Source: Lysobacteraceae bacterium (lineage in GTDB: Bacteria; Pseudomonadota; Gammaproteobacteria; Nevskiales; Nevskiaceae). From it: 64,000 nucleotides of DNA. Each line of letters begins with the position of its first letter. The stretch's first letter is position 1. The DNA is taken from assembly GCA_013823855.1 (NCBI GenBank), contig PNMW01000015.1, positions 1 through 64,000 on the forward strand, read 5' to 3'. The position numbers were made by a program, and so were the translations under genes. Below are positions 47,911-54,988 of this stretch, one piece after another. Under the pieces are notes generated by a model, which was not told the origin of the DNA, made no database searches, and worked only from the letters and a program-made list of their open reading frames with translations.

Positions 47911-48705
47911 TCATGCGGCGACCGGATGTCCCTGTCGCTCATGCAGGAAACGCAGGATGTCGGCCCGGAGCGCGTGGTAGCGCGGGTCGGTCGCCAGCGG
48001 CAGGCGATGGCGAGGACGTGGCAGGTCGATGTCCAGCACCTCGCCGACGGTCGCCGCCGGGCCGTTGGTCATCATCACCACGCGGTCGGACAGCAGCACC
48101 GCTTCGTCGACATCGTGGGTGATCATCACCACCGTGCTGCGACTCTTCGCCTGGATGTCCATCAGCGCGTCCTGCAGATTGGCGCGGGTCAGGGCGTCAA
48201 GGGCACCGAAGGGTTCGTCCATCAGCAGCACCTTCGGCTCCATCGCCAGCGCACGGGCGATGCCGACACGCTGCTTCATGCCGCCGGAAATCTCGTTCGG
48301 CCGCTTGTCCTTCGCATGCGTCAGGCCGACCAGCGCGAGCGCGGCGTGGGTGCGGTCGGCAAGCTGCGCCTTGCTTTCGAGGCTGCCGAACACCCGCTGC
48401 ACGGCCAGATGGACGTTGCCGTAAGCGGTGAGCCAGGGCAGCAGCGAATGGTTCTGGAATACCACCGCGCGTTCCGGGCTCGGGCCGTCGATTTCGCGAC
48501 CGGCCAGCACCGCGCCGCCGCGTGCCGGTTCGACCAACCCGGCGATCACGTTCAGCACGGTCGACTTGCCGCAGCCGGAGTGACCGATGATGGTGACGAA
48601 CTCGCCCTGCTCGACCTTGATGTCGACATCGCGCACGGCAACGAAGCTCTTGCCGCGCGCCTTGAACACCACCGAGACGTTGTCGATTTCCAGATAGGCG
48701 GTCAT
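47911..48705 (-). CDS. nrtD: nitrate ABC transporter ATP-binding protein
   Basis: The ATG at 48705 ([18 protein letters not shown]) follows CGGAGC and gives 264 residues. The track start is a TTG inside the preceding small ORF. Walker A '[17 protein letters not shown]', the ABC signature '[16 protein letters not shown]' and Walker B '[14 protein letters not shown]' are intact. It belongs to the NrtD/SsuB/TauB group and powers the NrtB permease with NrtA as nitrate-binding protein. It is last in the porin-nrtA-nrtB-(59-aa ORF)-nrtD operon. Confidence 0.9.
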   Translation of the reverse strand: MTAYLEIDNVSVVFKARGKSFVAVRDVDIKVEQGEFVTIIGHSGCGKSTVLNVIAGLVEPARGGAVLAGREIDGPSPERAVVFQNHSLLPWLTAYGNVHLAVQRVFGSLESKAQLADRTHAALALVGLTHAKDKRPNEISGGMKQRVGIARALAMEPKVLLMDEPFGALDALTRANLQDALMDIQAKSRSTVVMITHDVDEAVLLSDRVVMMTNGPAATVGEVLDIDLPRPRHRLPLATDPRYHALRADILRFLHERQGHPVAA

Positions 48706-48706
48706 G

Positions 48707-48886
48707 TCAGTTGCTCCGGTAGTCAAAGCGCCGCGCGATCAGGTGCATGCCCTGTTCGATGGCGGGTCCCACCACGCCGCCGCCGACGATGGCGATCAGG
48801 AGGTGTGACCCAAGATTCAGATCGAGGTTGTTCCATGGGTTTTCCCGAATGGACAAGTCGACGGCTGGCAGTGGATGGATACTCAT
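48707..48886 (-). CDS. 59-aa ORF derived from a duplicated nrtB 3' end
   Basis: This ORF is too short for the ORF track. ATG at 48886, stop 48707-48709. After a short new N-terminus ([16 protein letters not shown]) it repeats the NrtB C-terminus: '[18 protein letters not shown]' against NrtB 'EWNNLNMEHILIAIV', and both end '[11 protein letters not shown]'. The DNA copy (about 48714-48833) is visibly similar to 48900-49024. The frame is intact through several substitutions. It starts 10 bp after the nrtB stop and ends 1 bp before the nrtD ATG, whose ribosome site lies inside its last codons. It may be a duplication scar that keeps translational coupling, or a small membrane peptide. Confidence 0.6.
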   Translation of the reverse strand: MSIHPLPAVDLSIRENPWNNLDLNLGSHLLIAIVGGGVVGPAIEQGMHLIARRFDYRSN

Positions 48887-49024
48887 CGGAATTCTTCAGT
48901 TCGAACGGTAGTCAAAGCGTCTGGCGATCAGGTTCATGCCCTGTTCGATGGCGAGTCCCACCACGCCGATGACGACGATGGCGATCAGGATGTGTTCCAT
49001 ATTCAGATTGTTCCACTCGTCCCA
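48707..49024. repeat. imperfect direct repeat of the nrtB 3' end
   Basis: Two copies of roughly 120 bp, about 48714-48833 and 48900-49024, share long blocks such as 'catgccctgttcgatggcg' and 'acgatggcgatcagga'. They are separated by about 66 bp. The outer copy ends the nrtB gene and the inner copy forms the 59-aa ORF. Differences are scattered, so this is not a recent exact duplication or an assembly stutter. Confidence 0.75.
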
Positions 49025-49801
49025 CAGCCAGAAGCCGATGCCGACGCCACCGGTCAGCATCTCGCTGGCGACGATCGACAGCCAGGCGATGCCCAGTGCC
49101 AGCTTCGCGCCCGTCAATACATAGGGAATCGACGCCGGCAGCAGGATTCGGGTGAACACCGTCCATTCGCTCAGGCGCAGCACCCGGGCCACGTTCAGAT
49201 AGTCCTGCGGCACGCTGGCCACGCCGAGTGCGGTGTTCAGCAGCATCGGCCAGATCGAGCAGATGAAGATGGTGAAGACCGCCGCCGGATTGGCGGCCTG
49301 GAACACCGCCAGCCCGATCGGCAGCCAGGCCAGTGGCGACACCGGGCGCAGCAGCGACACGATCGGCTGGAAGGCGGCATTGATCTTGGTGAAACGGCCG
49401 AGCACGAAACCGAGCGGAATGCCGATCAGCGCCGCCATGCCGAAACCCTTGGCGACACGGGCCAGCGAGGCCAGCAGGTTCCAGCCGATGCCCTGATCGT
49501 TCGGGCCGCGGCTGTAGAACGGATCGGAGAACAGCTCGATCGCCGAGGTCAATGTCGAGCCCGGGCCGGGCAGATAGTCCGAGCCCCGGGCGACCAGCGC
49601 CCAGATCAGGATCAGGGCGCTGACGCCGATCAGCGGCGGCAGCACGGCTGCAAGACTGCTGCGGGCGATCGCCGCGGCTCGTGAGGGCGCTGCCGGCAGC
49701 ATCAGTGCTGGAACGGGGCGAGGCCCGGCATCATTGGCGGGTCCTGCGTCCGGCAAGGTCTCATTCTGGTTGTCGCGCACGAGCTTCAGTCTCGATGGCA
49801 T
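48896..49801 (-). CDS. nrtB: nitrate ABC transporter permease
   Basis: The ATG at 49801 (MPSRLKLVRDNQ), four bases after the nrtA stop, gives 301 residues. The track start lies inside nrtA. This is a BPD-type permease of the NrtB/SsuC/TauC group with about six helices and the EAA-like loop 'LNVARVLRLSEWTVFTRILL' that contacts the ATPase. The signature 'RPVSPLAWLPIGLAVF' fits NrtB-type permeases. It forms the membrane channel for nitrate delivered by NrtA. Its 3' end is duplicated just downstream. Confidence 0.9.
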   Translation of the reverse strand: MPSRLKLVRDNQNETLPDAGPANDAGPRPVPALMLPAAPSRAAAIARSSLAAVLPPLIGVSALILIWALVARGSDYLPGPGSTLTSAIELFSDPFYSRGPNDQGIGWNLLASLARVAKGFGMAALIGIPLGFVLGRFTKINAAFQPIVSLLRPVSPLAWLPIGLAVFQAANPAAVFTIFICSIWPMLLNTALGVASVPQDYLNVARVLRLSEWTVFTRILLPASIPYVLTGAKLALGIAWLSIVASEMLTGGVGIGFWLWDEWNNLNMEHILIAIVVIGVVGLAIEQGMNLIARRFDYRSN

Positions 49802-49805
49802 GGCG

Positions 49806-51074
49806 TCAGGCTCGGATCGCAAAGCCGCTGGCATAGGCGGCCGCCTTCGACGGATCGAACACCGTGCCGTCGAACAGGGTTTCGGTCTTCATGGCGGTGG
49901 CCGGCACCGGCACGCCGAGCGCGCTGGCAACGCTGGAGTAGAGATCGATCTGATTGACCTGCCGGGCCACCACCGGATAGTCGAGATCTTCCTTGAGCAG
50001 GCCCCAGCGGCGCAGCTGGGTCAGGAACCAGACGCCATGCGAAAGGTACGGGAAGTTCACTTCGCCATCAGCGAAGAACTTCATGTAGTCGGGATCACTC
50101 CACTTCCTGCCGAGCCCGTCCTCGTAATGGCCTTGCATGCGGGCGAGGATCACCTGCGAAGGCGCATTGACATAGGCCTTGCCGCCGATGAGGTCGGAGA
50201 CTCCGGCGCGGTTGGCCATCGCGTCGATGTACTGGCTGGCCTCGATCACCGCCGCGACCATCGCCCTGGTGGTGTTCGGGTACCTGGTCGCGAATTCCTG
50301 CGTGGTGCCGAGCACTTTCTCCGGATGGTTCTTCCAGATCGCCTGCGTGGTGGTGACCGTGAAGCCGATCCGGTCGAACACCGCGCGGGCATTCCAGGGC
50401 TCGCCGACGCAGTAGCCATCCATGTTGCCGACCCGCATGTTGGCGACCATCTGCGGAGGCGGGATGACGATGTTCTTGACATCCTTGAACGGGTCGATGC
50501 CGTTGGCCGCCAGCCAGTAGTACAGCCACATCGCATGGGTGCCGGTCGGGAAGGTCTGGGCGAAGGTGTATTCGCGATCCTTCTTCATCACCGCCTTCTT
50601 CAACGAGGCGCCGTCCTTGATGCCGGCCTCGGCGAGCTTGTTCGACAGGGTGATCGCCTGGCCGTTGTGGTTCAGGCCCATCAGGATCGCCATGTTCTTC
50701 TTCTGCGAGCCGATGCCGAGATGCGCGCCGTAGACCATGCCGTAGAGCATGTGCGCGGCATCGAGCTGGCCGAGCAGCACCTTGTCGCGCACCGCCGCCC
50801 AGCTCGCTTCCTTGGACACGGTGACGTTCAGGCCGTATTTCTTGAACAGGCCCAGCTCGCTGGCCATCACCACGCTGGCGCAGTCGGTCAGCGGAATGAA
50901 GCCGATGCTGATGTCGGCCTTTTCCGGCTTGCCGAAATCGGCAGCGCCGACCGTGGCGAGATACGCGGGCGCCACGCCGCCGAGCAGGATCGCCGACAGG
51001 CCAAGATTCAGCCCGCGGCCGAGAAATTCGCGGCGAGCGCCATCGGCAGCCGGGACGGAGGTGGATGCTTTCAT
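49806..51074 (-). CDS. nrtA: nitrate-binding protein of ABC transporter, Tat-exported
   Basis: This 422-residue CmpA/NrtA-family protein has a twin-arginine signal (ARREFLGRGLNLG, about 13-25) leading into a hydrophobic stretch. The mature part opens with 'ADISIGFIPLTDCASVVMAS' and contains 'GYCVGEPWNARAVFDRIGF', both conserved in nitrate-binding members. It captures nitrate in the periplasm and delivers it to NrtB. It lies 35 bp after the porin gene. The sensor NasS, encoded at the window end, is a cytoplasmic relative of this protein. Confidence 0.92.
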   Translation of the reverse strand: MKASTSVPAADGARREFLGRGLNLGLSAILLGGVAPAYLATVGAADFGKPEKADISIGFIPLTDCASVVMASELGLFKKYGLNVTVSKEASWAAVRDKVLLGQLDAAHMLYGMVYGAHLGIGSQKKNMAILMGLNHNGQAITLSNKLAEAGIKDGASLKKAVMKKDREYTFAQTFPTGTHAMWLYYWLAANGIDPFKDVKNIVIPPPQMVANMRVGNMDGYCVGEPWNARAVFDRIGFTVTTTQAIWKNHPEKVLGTTQEFATRYPNTTRAMVAAVIEASQYIDAMANRAGVSDLIGGKAYVNAPSQVILARMQGHYEDGLGRKWSDPDYMKFFADGEVNFPYLSHGVWFLTQLRRWGLLKEDLDYPVVARQVNQIDLYSSVASALGVPVPATAMKTETLFDGTVFDPSKAAAYASGFAIRA

Positions 51075-51109
51075 CGGGAGTCTCGTGAAGGAATGGAGTC
51101 GTCGGGCGA

Positions 51110-52408
51110 TCAGAACTTGTATTCGGCGTACAACCAGCCGCGCTGCACGTTGGTAGCCTGGCCGGCGACCACCGGGAACTCATCGGCAAAATAGGCCGCG
51201 AACTTGGCGAACAGCGTGAAGTTGTCGAGCACCGGATAGCTGGCCAGCAGATCCGCCTCATTGCCGAAATGCGGACCGGCATCGGCGGCGAAATCGTGGA
51301 AGATCGCTGTCAGGCTGGCCTTGGCAACGGTCGCGCCGAACGAGGCATAGATCCGGCGCAGACCCTCGGTCGGCGTGATCAGGAACTGATCCGCCCAGCC
51401 ATCGAATGCGTGCACGGTGCCGAGCGGCGTCTGGAAGCTGGTGCTGCCATTGCCGCCCAGCACTTCGTAGCCGGCCAGGCCTTTCAGTTTCTTCCAGCCA
51501 ACCGTCGCTTCGGCTAAGGCATAGCGGTGGTCGCGATCGGTGCTGCCGCGCCAGTCCTGCTGCACTGCGTATTCCAGCGAGTAGCCCAGGGTCAGCGCAC
51601 CAGCCGGCACCTGGCCGATGGCGCGCAGGCCGAGTGTCTGGCTGTTCGACATCAGCCGGCCCACCGCGGCGCCCGGCACCGTGCCGAAATCGAGGAAGTA
51701 GCCGTAGCCGGTCAGATTAAGCTTCTTGCCGATGACACTGGTCGAGCTGTTGATCAGGTGCGCATCGATATCGACCTGATCGGTATTGCGGCCGCTGATC
51801 AGGAAATTGCGGAACGAGTTGATCCGGTCCAGATGCGCGTACTGCACCGTGGTGCGCGGAATCAGCGTGGTGGTCAGATAGGCCGCATCGAAGGTCTGTT
51901 CATCCTGGCGCCAGGCAACACCGCCGATGTAGCGCTGGTTGTCCAGATTGATGCGCTGGCGGCCGTACTTGATCTGCGTGTTCGGCAGGCCGGAATAGCG
52001 CAGCCAGACCTGATTCACTTCATGGACCTGGGCATCGGGAATCGCCGGATAGTTGCTGCGGCCATTGCTCAGCGAGTTGTAGCGATCGTCGCCGATGGTG
52101 TCGAGGCCCTCGTATTCCAGCTGGCTGTCGAGTCCATTCCAGGCGGCGGTGGTATAGCCCAGACGGACGCGGATGGTGGTGGCATGGGCGGCGTCGCGGG
52201 TGATCGGCGCCGCCAGTGGCGAATCAAGTTTCAGATACTCATAGCGCAGGCGGACATCGAGATTCGGCGTGCCGCCGGTCAGACGAAATGGAAGATCGGC
52301 CAGCGGATCGGTGGCCATGGCTTGAGTGGACCCGAGCATCATCGTCATGGTGACCGTTGGCGCCAGCGCGGCACGCACGAACCCCTGCATCCAGTTGGTT
52401 GCATTCAT
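51110..52408 (-). CDS. alginate-export-type outer-membrane porin of the nrt operon
   Basis: The ATG at 52408 (MNATNWMQGFVR), with GAAGGG upstream, gives 432 residues. A signal peptide (ending 'AMATDPLAD') is followed by an AlgE/OprD-like barrel, with repeated strands such as 'VWLRYSGLPNTQIKYGRQRI' and 'GYFLDFGTVPGA', and a terminal Phe (YAEYKF). Being first in the operon before nrtABD and controlled by a sigma-54/ANTAR leader, it probably lets nitrate or another nitrogen source across the outer membrane. That role is inferred from context; the family itself has varied substrates. Confidence 0.88.
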   Translation of the reverse strand: MNATNWMQGFVRAALAPTVTMTMMLGSTQAMATDPLADLPFRLTGGTPNLDVRLRYEYLKLDSPLAAPITRDAAHATTIRVRLGYTTAAWNGLDSQLEYEGLDTIGDDRYNSLSNGRSNYPAIPDAQVHEVNQVWLRYSGLPNTQIKYGRQRINLDNQRYIGGVAWRQDEQTFDAAYLTTTLIPRTTVQYAHLDRINSFRNFLISGRNTDQVDIDAHLINSSTSVIGKKLNLTGYGYFLDFGTVPGAAVGRLMSNSQTLGLRAIGQVPAGALTLGYSLEYAVQQDWRGSTDRDHRYALAEATVGWKKLKGLAGYEVLGGNGSTSFQTPLGTVHAFDGWADQFLITPTEGLRRIYASFGATVAKASLTAIFHDFAADAGPHFGNEADLLASYPVLDNFTLFAKFAAYFADEFPVVAGQATNVQRGWLYAEYKF

Positions 52409-52451
52409 GGCAAAACCCTTCGGTGAAATCGCTGTTATTGGTGCGGGCAAC

Positions 52452-52503
52452 AAAAAAGCGCCCATCGCTGCCGACCAGTGGAATGGTCGACAGCAATGGG
52501 CGC
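52452..52503 (-). terminator. attenuator terminator in the porin-nrt leader
   Basis: On the minus strand 19-bp arms (GCGCCCAUUGCUGUCGACC with its partner, two mismatches) enclose an 8-nt loop and are followed by six T. It stands 44 bp upstream of the porin ATG but downstream of the promoter, so it can only act as an attenuator. Its 5' arm is also the 3' arm of antiterminator hairpin 2. Confidence 0.88.
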
Positions 52504-52556
52504 CTTTACCCGTTGTCTGTCTGCTCAGTGCTGCGAGATCCGGCCGTCTTTAGCCG
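52489..52556 (-). promoter_or_regulatory. ANTAR (NasT)-type antiterminator hairpins of the porin-nrt operon
   Basis: Hairpin 1 (52556-52541) has arms CGGCU/GGCCG and hexaloop AAAGAC. Hairpin 2 (52521-52489) has arms GACAG/CUGUC and CAACGGGU/GCCCAUUG (one mismatch) and hexaloop AAAGGC. Both loops carry A1 and G4 as required by ANTAR proteins. Hairpin 2 and the terminator at 52452-52503 share bases 52489-52503, so formation of the protein-bound hairpins would prevent termination. The regulator is most likely NasT encoded at 63232. Confidence 0.78.
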
Positions 52557-52610
52557 CGCAGGAAATGGAGTTTCCGGCGCTCGCAACACTGGGTGTCACG
52601 GTAATGTCGA

Positions 52611-52626
52611 AGCAACGGCCGTGCCA
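52611..52626 (-). promoter_or_regulatory. sigma-54 promoter of the porin-nrtABD operon
   Basis: The minus strand reads TGGCACG-GCCG-TTGCT, a perfect match to the sigma-54 consensus with correct 10-bp GG-to-GC spacing. The predicted start is near 52600, giving a leader of about 190 nt. No strong NtrC box was found close upstream. Confidence 0.85.
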
Positions 52627-53138
52627 TGTATGCATGAAAGTTCCGAAACCTGCTTTGAAAAGCCGGTTCCAAGCCTTGCCGAACAAGGGTTTGGAGCGAA
52701 CTCGCGATTTGCCCGGGGCACGCGCCTGCGGTTTCGTGGGGGGCGGAACGGTCCTGAGCTGCCTCGTAGTACGCGCCTGAACATTCGATTGGCGCTCGAT
52801 TCGCACCGATGCGGATCGCGCTCAGCGCATTCGGCGTTCCATTCCGGTGCACGGATTCCGGAATGCCTTTCCGAGGGCCGCCATTCACGGCGACTGCGCA
52901 TCATGGCGACGAGGCACAGCAGCGTCGGCCCGGAAGCCGGCCCTCCGGGAGCCAGGCCGGAAAGCCCTTGCCGACCTGCGCACCTGATGGAATGGCAGGG
53001 GTGTGCCGCCCCGTACCGGTAGGAGACGATTCGCGACGGCTGCGCCCCGCTGCTCCTGGCAGGCTTCTTGCTGCCACTCCGATGGGCGTTATCGACGCCC
53101 GCAGCACGGCCATCGTCGCCCGAGCTACTCCGGACACC

Positions 53139-53179
53139 GAGGTCCCGTTCCCCCGCGTTTCGACGCGGGCGGGGTCCTC
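53139..53179 (+). promoter_or_regulatory. UUCG-capped hairpin upstream of the envelope operon
   Basis: GAGG/CCTC and CCCGCGT/ACGCGGG arms around a TTCG loop form a very stable hairpin 24 bp before the 36-aa gene. There is no T-run. It may be a leader element or mRNA stabiliser. Confidence 0.35.
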
Positions 53180-53202
53180 CACCACTGTCCGGACGTTTCG
53201 CC

Positions 53203-53313
53203 ATGCAGAATTCTTCGCCGCACGCGGTCCACCCGTTCGAGATCGCCGCGATCATCGCGGCGGCGCTGCTGCAGGTCGCTGCCACGGCCCTGTGGTTCAA
53301 GGACCTCGCCTGA
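53203..53313 (+). CDS. 36-aa single-span membrane peptide, first gene of envelope operon
   Basis: The ATG at 53203 to TGA at 53313 encodes MQNSSPHAVHPFEIAAIIAA and a further 16 residues. A single hydrophobic helix (about 13-31) with short polar ends suggests an inner-membrane micropeptide. Its stop overlaps the ribosome site (GAGGG) of the next gene, so it is probably translated and coupled. The track ORF at 53068 extends it upstream without support. Homologues are too short to recognise by eye. Confidence 0.5.
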   Translation: MQNSSPHAVHPFEIAAIIAAALLQVAATALWFKDLA

Positions 53314-53320
53314 GGGCCCG

Positions 53321-54988
53321 GTGCGCGCCGTGAACCGCCTGCTGGCCGTGCTGCTGCTCAGCCTTGCTGCGCTGCCATGCGCGGCGCTGGATGATGCCGT
53401 CGCGCAGGCCCTGAGCCTGGATCTGGCGGCCAGCCGGCTGGCCGCCGCCCCGCAGGCCGGATTCACCGTCTATGTCGGCAGCACGGCGCAGGACAGCCGC
53501 GTGCGTGAAGTCTGGGTGCAGGTCGACAGCCAGCCGCTGACCCGCTACCTGTTCTCGCCGCGCGAGGGCGATGCCCTCAGTGCCGGTGGCCTGCACGTGC
53601 TGCTGGCCGACACGCTGGCGCCGGGCCGGCACCGGATTCGTGCCCAGGCGGCCGCGGTCGGCCTCGATCCGCGCCGCGAGGACGACCGCAGCCGCGCCCA
53701 GGTCGAGATCCACATTGACCAAGGCGAGGCGCCGGTCGAGCTGGAGCTGTCGTGGAACGCCGCCGCCTATGTCGGCAAGGCGACGCTGACGGCCGTCGAA
53801 CTGCAGCGCAGCAGCGCAAGCCTGACACCGGCCGAGGCCGCCGGCGGCCGCTATGCCGCCGGTTCCAGCCGCGACCCGCGGCTGCGGGCGATCCGCTTCC
53901 TCGATGCCACCGGTCGCCGCTACGGTGCCGAGCGGGCGTTCCGCGCGCTGCAGCAGGCGCTGCCCGGACTGCCGCGCCCGGAGCTTGCGAACAGTGCCGA
54001 CCCGCCGCCGGCCCCTGCCGGCGATGACGAAACGCTGGCGGCGATCGGCGGCGCCAAGGGCTGCACCGAGATGCCGAACCTGGTCTGCGATCGCGTCAAC
54101 AGCACGCTCGGCTATGCGCTGCTCGATCAGGGCGAAGGCCTGAAGGCCGCCGATGCCTTCCGCCGGGTGCGCGCGCCCGGCCCGTATGCGACCTCGGCAC
54201 TGCTCGGCCTGGGCTGGGCGCTGCTGACCACTCCGGACGGCAAGGCGGCGGCGAAGGCCGAGCCGGTCGTCGAGCGGCCGGGACGCGAGCCGCGCCATCA
54301 GGTGCGGGTGATGAAGCCGAAGGAACACGCCGACGCGATCCGCGCGGCGCTGGTGCCGTGGATCGAGCTGATCGGCCGCGATCCGACCGATCCGGCGGTC
54401 CAGGAAGGGCAGATCGCGATCGCCTGGGCGCTCGCCGAACTCGGCGCCCAGGTGCAGGCGCAGGACTACTTCAACCGCGCGATCACGCAGCTGACCGACG
54501 TGCTCAAGCATGTCGAGAAGGCCAAGGCCGAGCTGGCGGTGACGCCGCTGCTGGCCGGGGTGATCGCCGATCCGCCCGGCGAAGCCTGGCACTGGCTGCT
54601 GGCCGACCGGCTGCCGGACCCGCGCTGGTGGGTGCTGCCGATCGGCGACGCGCCGGAAACCTTCCATCTCGAAGCGCTGCTGCAGCAGGCCGCGTTCCGC
54701 GAGCGGTTGCTGAGCCTGCGCGACCTGCACGAGGCGAGGGCGTCGCTGCGCAGCCAGCGCGAGCGCCTGGGCGCCGTCGGCAGTGCCGAGGCCGGCGCGC
54801 TGACGGCCGACATCGACCGCCTGCTGCCGGCCCTCGATGCCGGCATCGCCGAGCACAGCCGGCAGGTCGATCGCCTGGCGCTGGCGCAGCTGCTGGCGGT
54901 CAAGAAGCAGGCCCAGCAGGCGCTGGTCGAGGCGCGCTTCGGGCTGGTGCAGCTGTACGACCGGGCCGCCGAGGTCGCCGCGAAATGA
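53321..54988 (+). CDS. exported TPR-like protein of ExbB/ExbD envelope operon
   Basis: The GTG at 53321, five bases after GAGGG, gives 555 residues. A second GTG at 53330 is possible. A signal peptide ends near LPCAALDD. The rest is Ala/Leu-rich and helical, with 'LGYALLDQGEGLKAADAFRR' and similar helix pairs that read as degenerate tetratricopeptide repeats, a Cys pair near 'GCTEMPNLVCD', and a C-terminal coiled-coil-like stretch (about 470-555). It is likely periplasmic. The stop overlaps the next ATG (ATGA). In related operons such proteins form the periplasmic part of an ExbB/ExbD-driven complex. Confidence 0.75.
   Translation: MRAVNRLLAVLLLSLAALPCAALDDAVAQALSLDLAASRLAAAPQAGFTVYVGSTAQDSRVREVWVQVDSQPLTRYLFSPREGDALSAGGLHVLLADTLAPGRHRIRAQAAAVGLDPRREDDRSRAQVEIHIDQGEAPVELELSWNAAAYVGKATLTAVELQRSSASLTPAEAAGGRYAAGSSRDPRLRAIRFLDATGRRYGAERAFRALQQALPGLPRPELANSADPPPAPAGDDETLAAIGGAKGCTEMPNLVCDRVNSTLGYALLDQGEGLKAADAFRRVRAPGPYATSALLGLGWALLTTPDGKAAAKAEPVVERPGREPRHQVRVMKPKEHADAIRAALVPWIELIGRDPTDPAVQEGQIAIAWALAELGAQVQAQDYFNRAITQLTDVLKHVEKAKAELAVTPLLAGVIADPPGEAWHWLLADRLPDPRWWVLPIGDAPETFHLEALLQQAAFRERLLSLRDLHEARASLRSQRERLGAVGSAEAGALTADIDRLLPALDAGIAEHSRQVDRLALAQLLAVKKQAQQALVEARFGLVQLYDRAAEVAAK

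Larger units (their letters stand above)
52409..53202. other. 794-bp divergent intergenic region with nrt control elements
   Basis: No credible gene. The left part (52452-52626) holds the sigma-54 promoter, ANTAR-type leader hairpins and terminator of the porin-nrt operon. The middle carries a CATTCCGG/CCGGAATG inverted repeat at 52840-52865 and an NtrC-like half site GCACC at 52803. The right end has two hairpins (53084-53100 and 53139-53179) upstream of the envelope operon. The rest shows nothing. Confidence 0.65.

Noticed and set aside
52478-53022. Plus-strand ORFs (100 and 221 aa) in the porin upstream region
   Set aside because: They run through the promoter, hairpins and terminator of the nrt leader and have no coding character.
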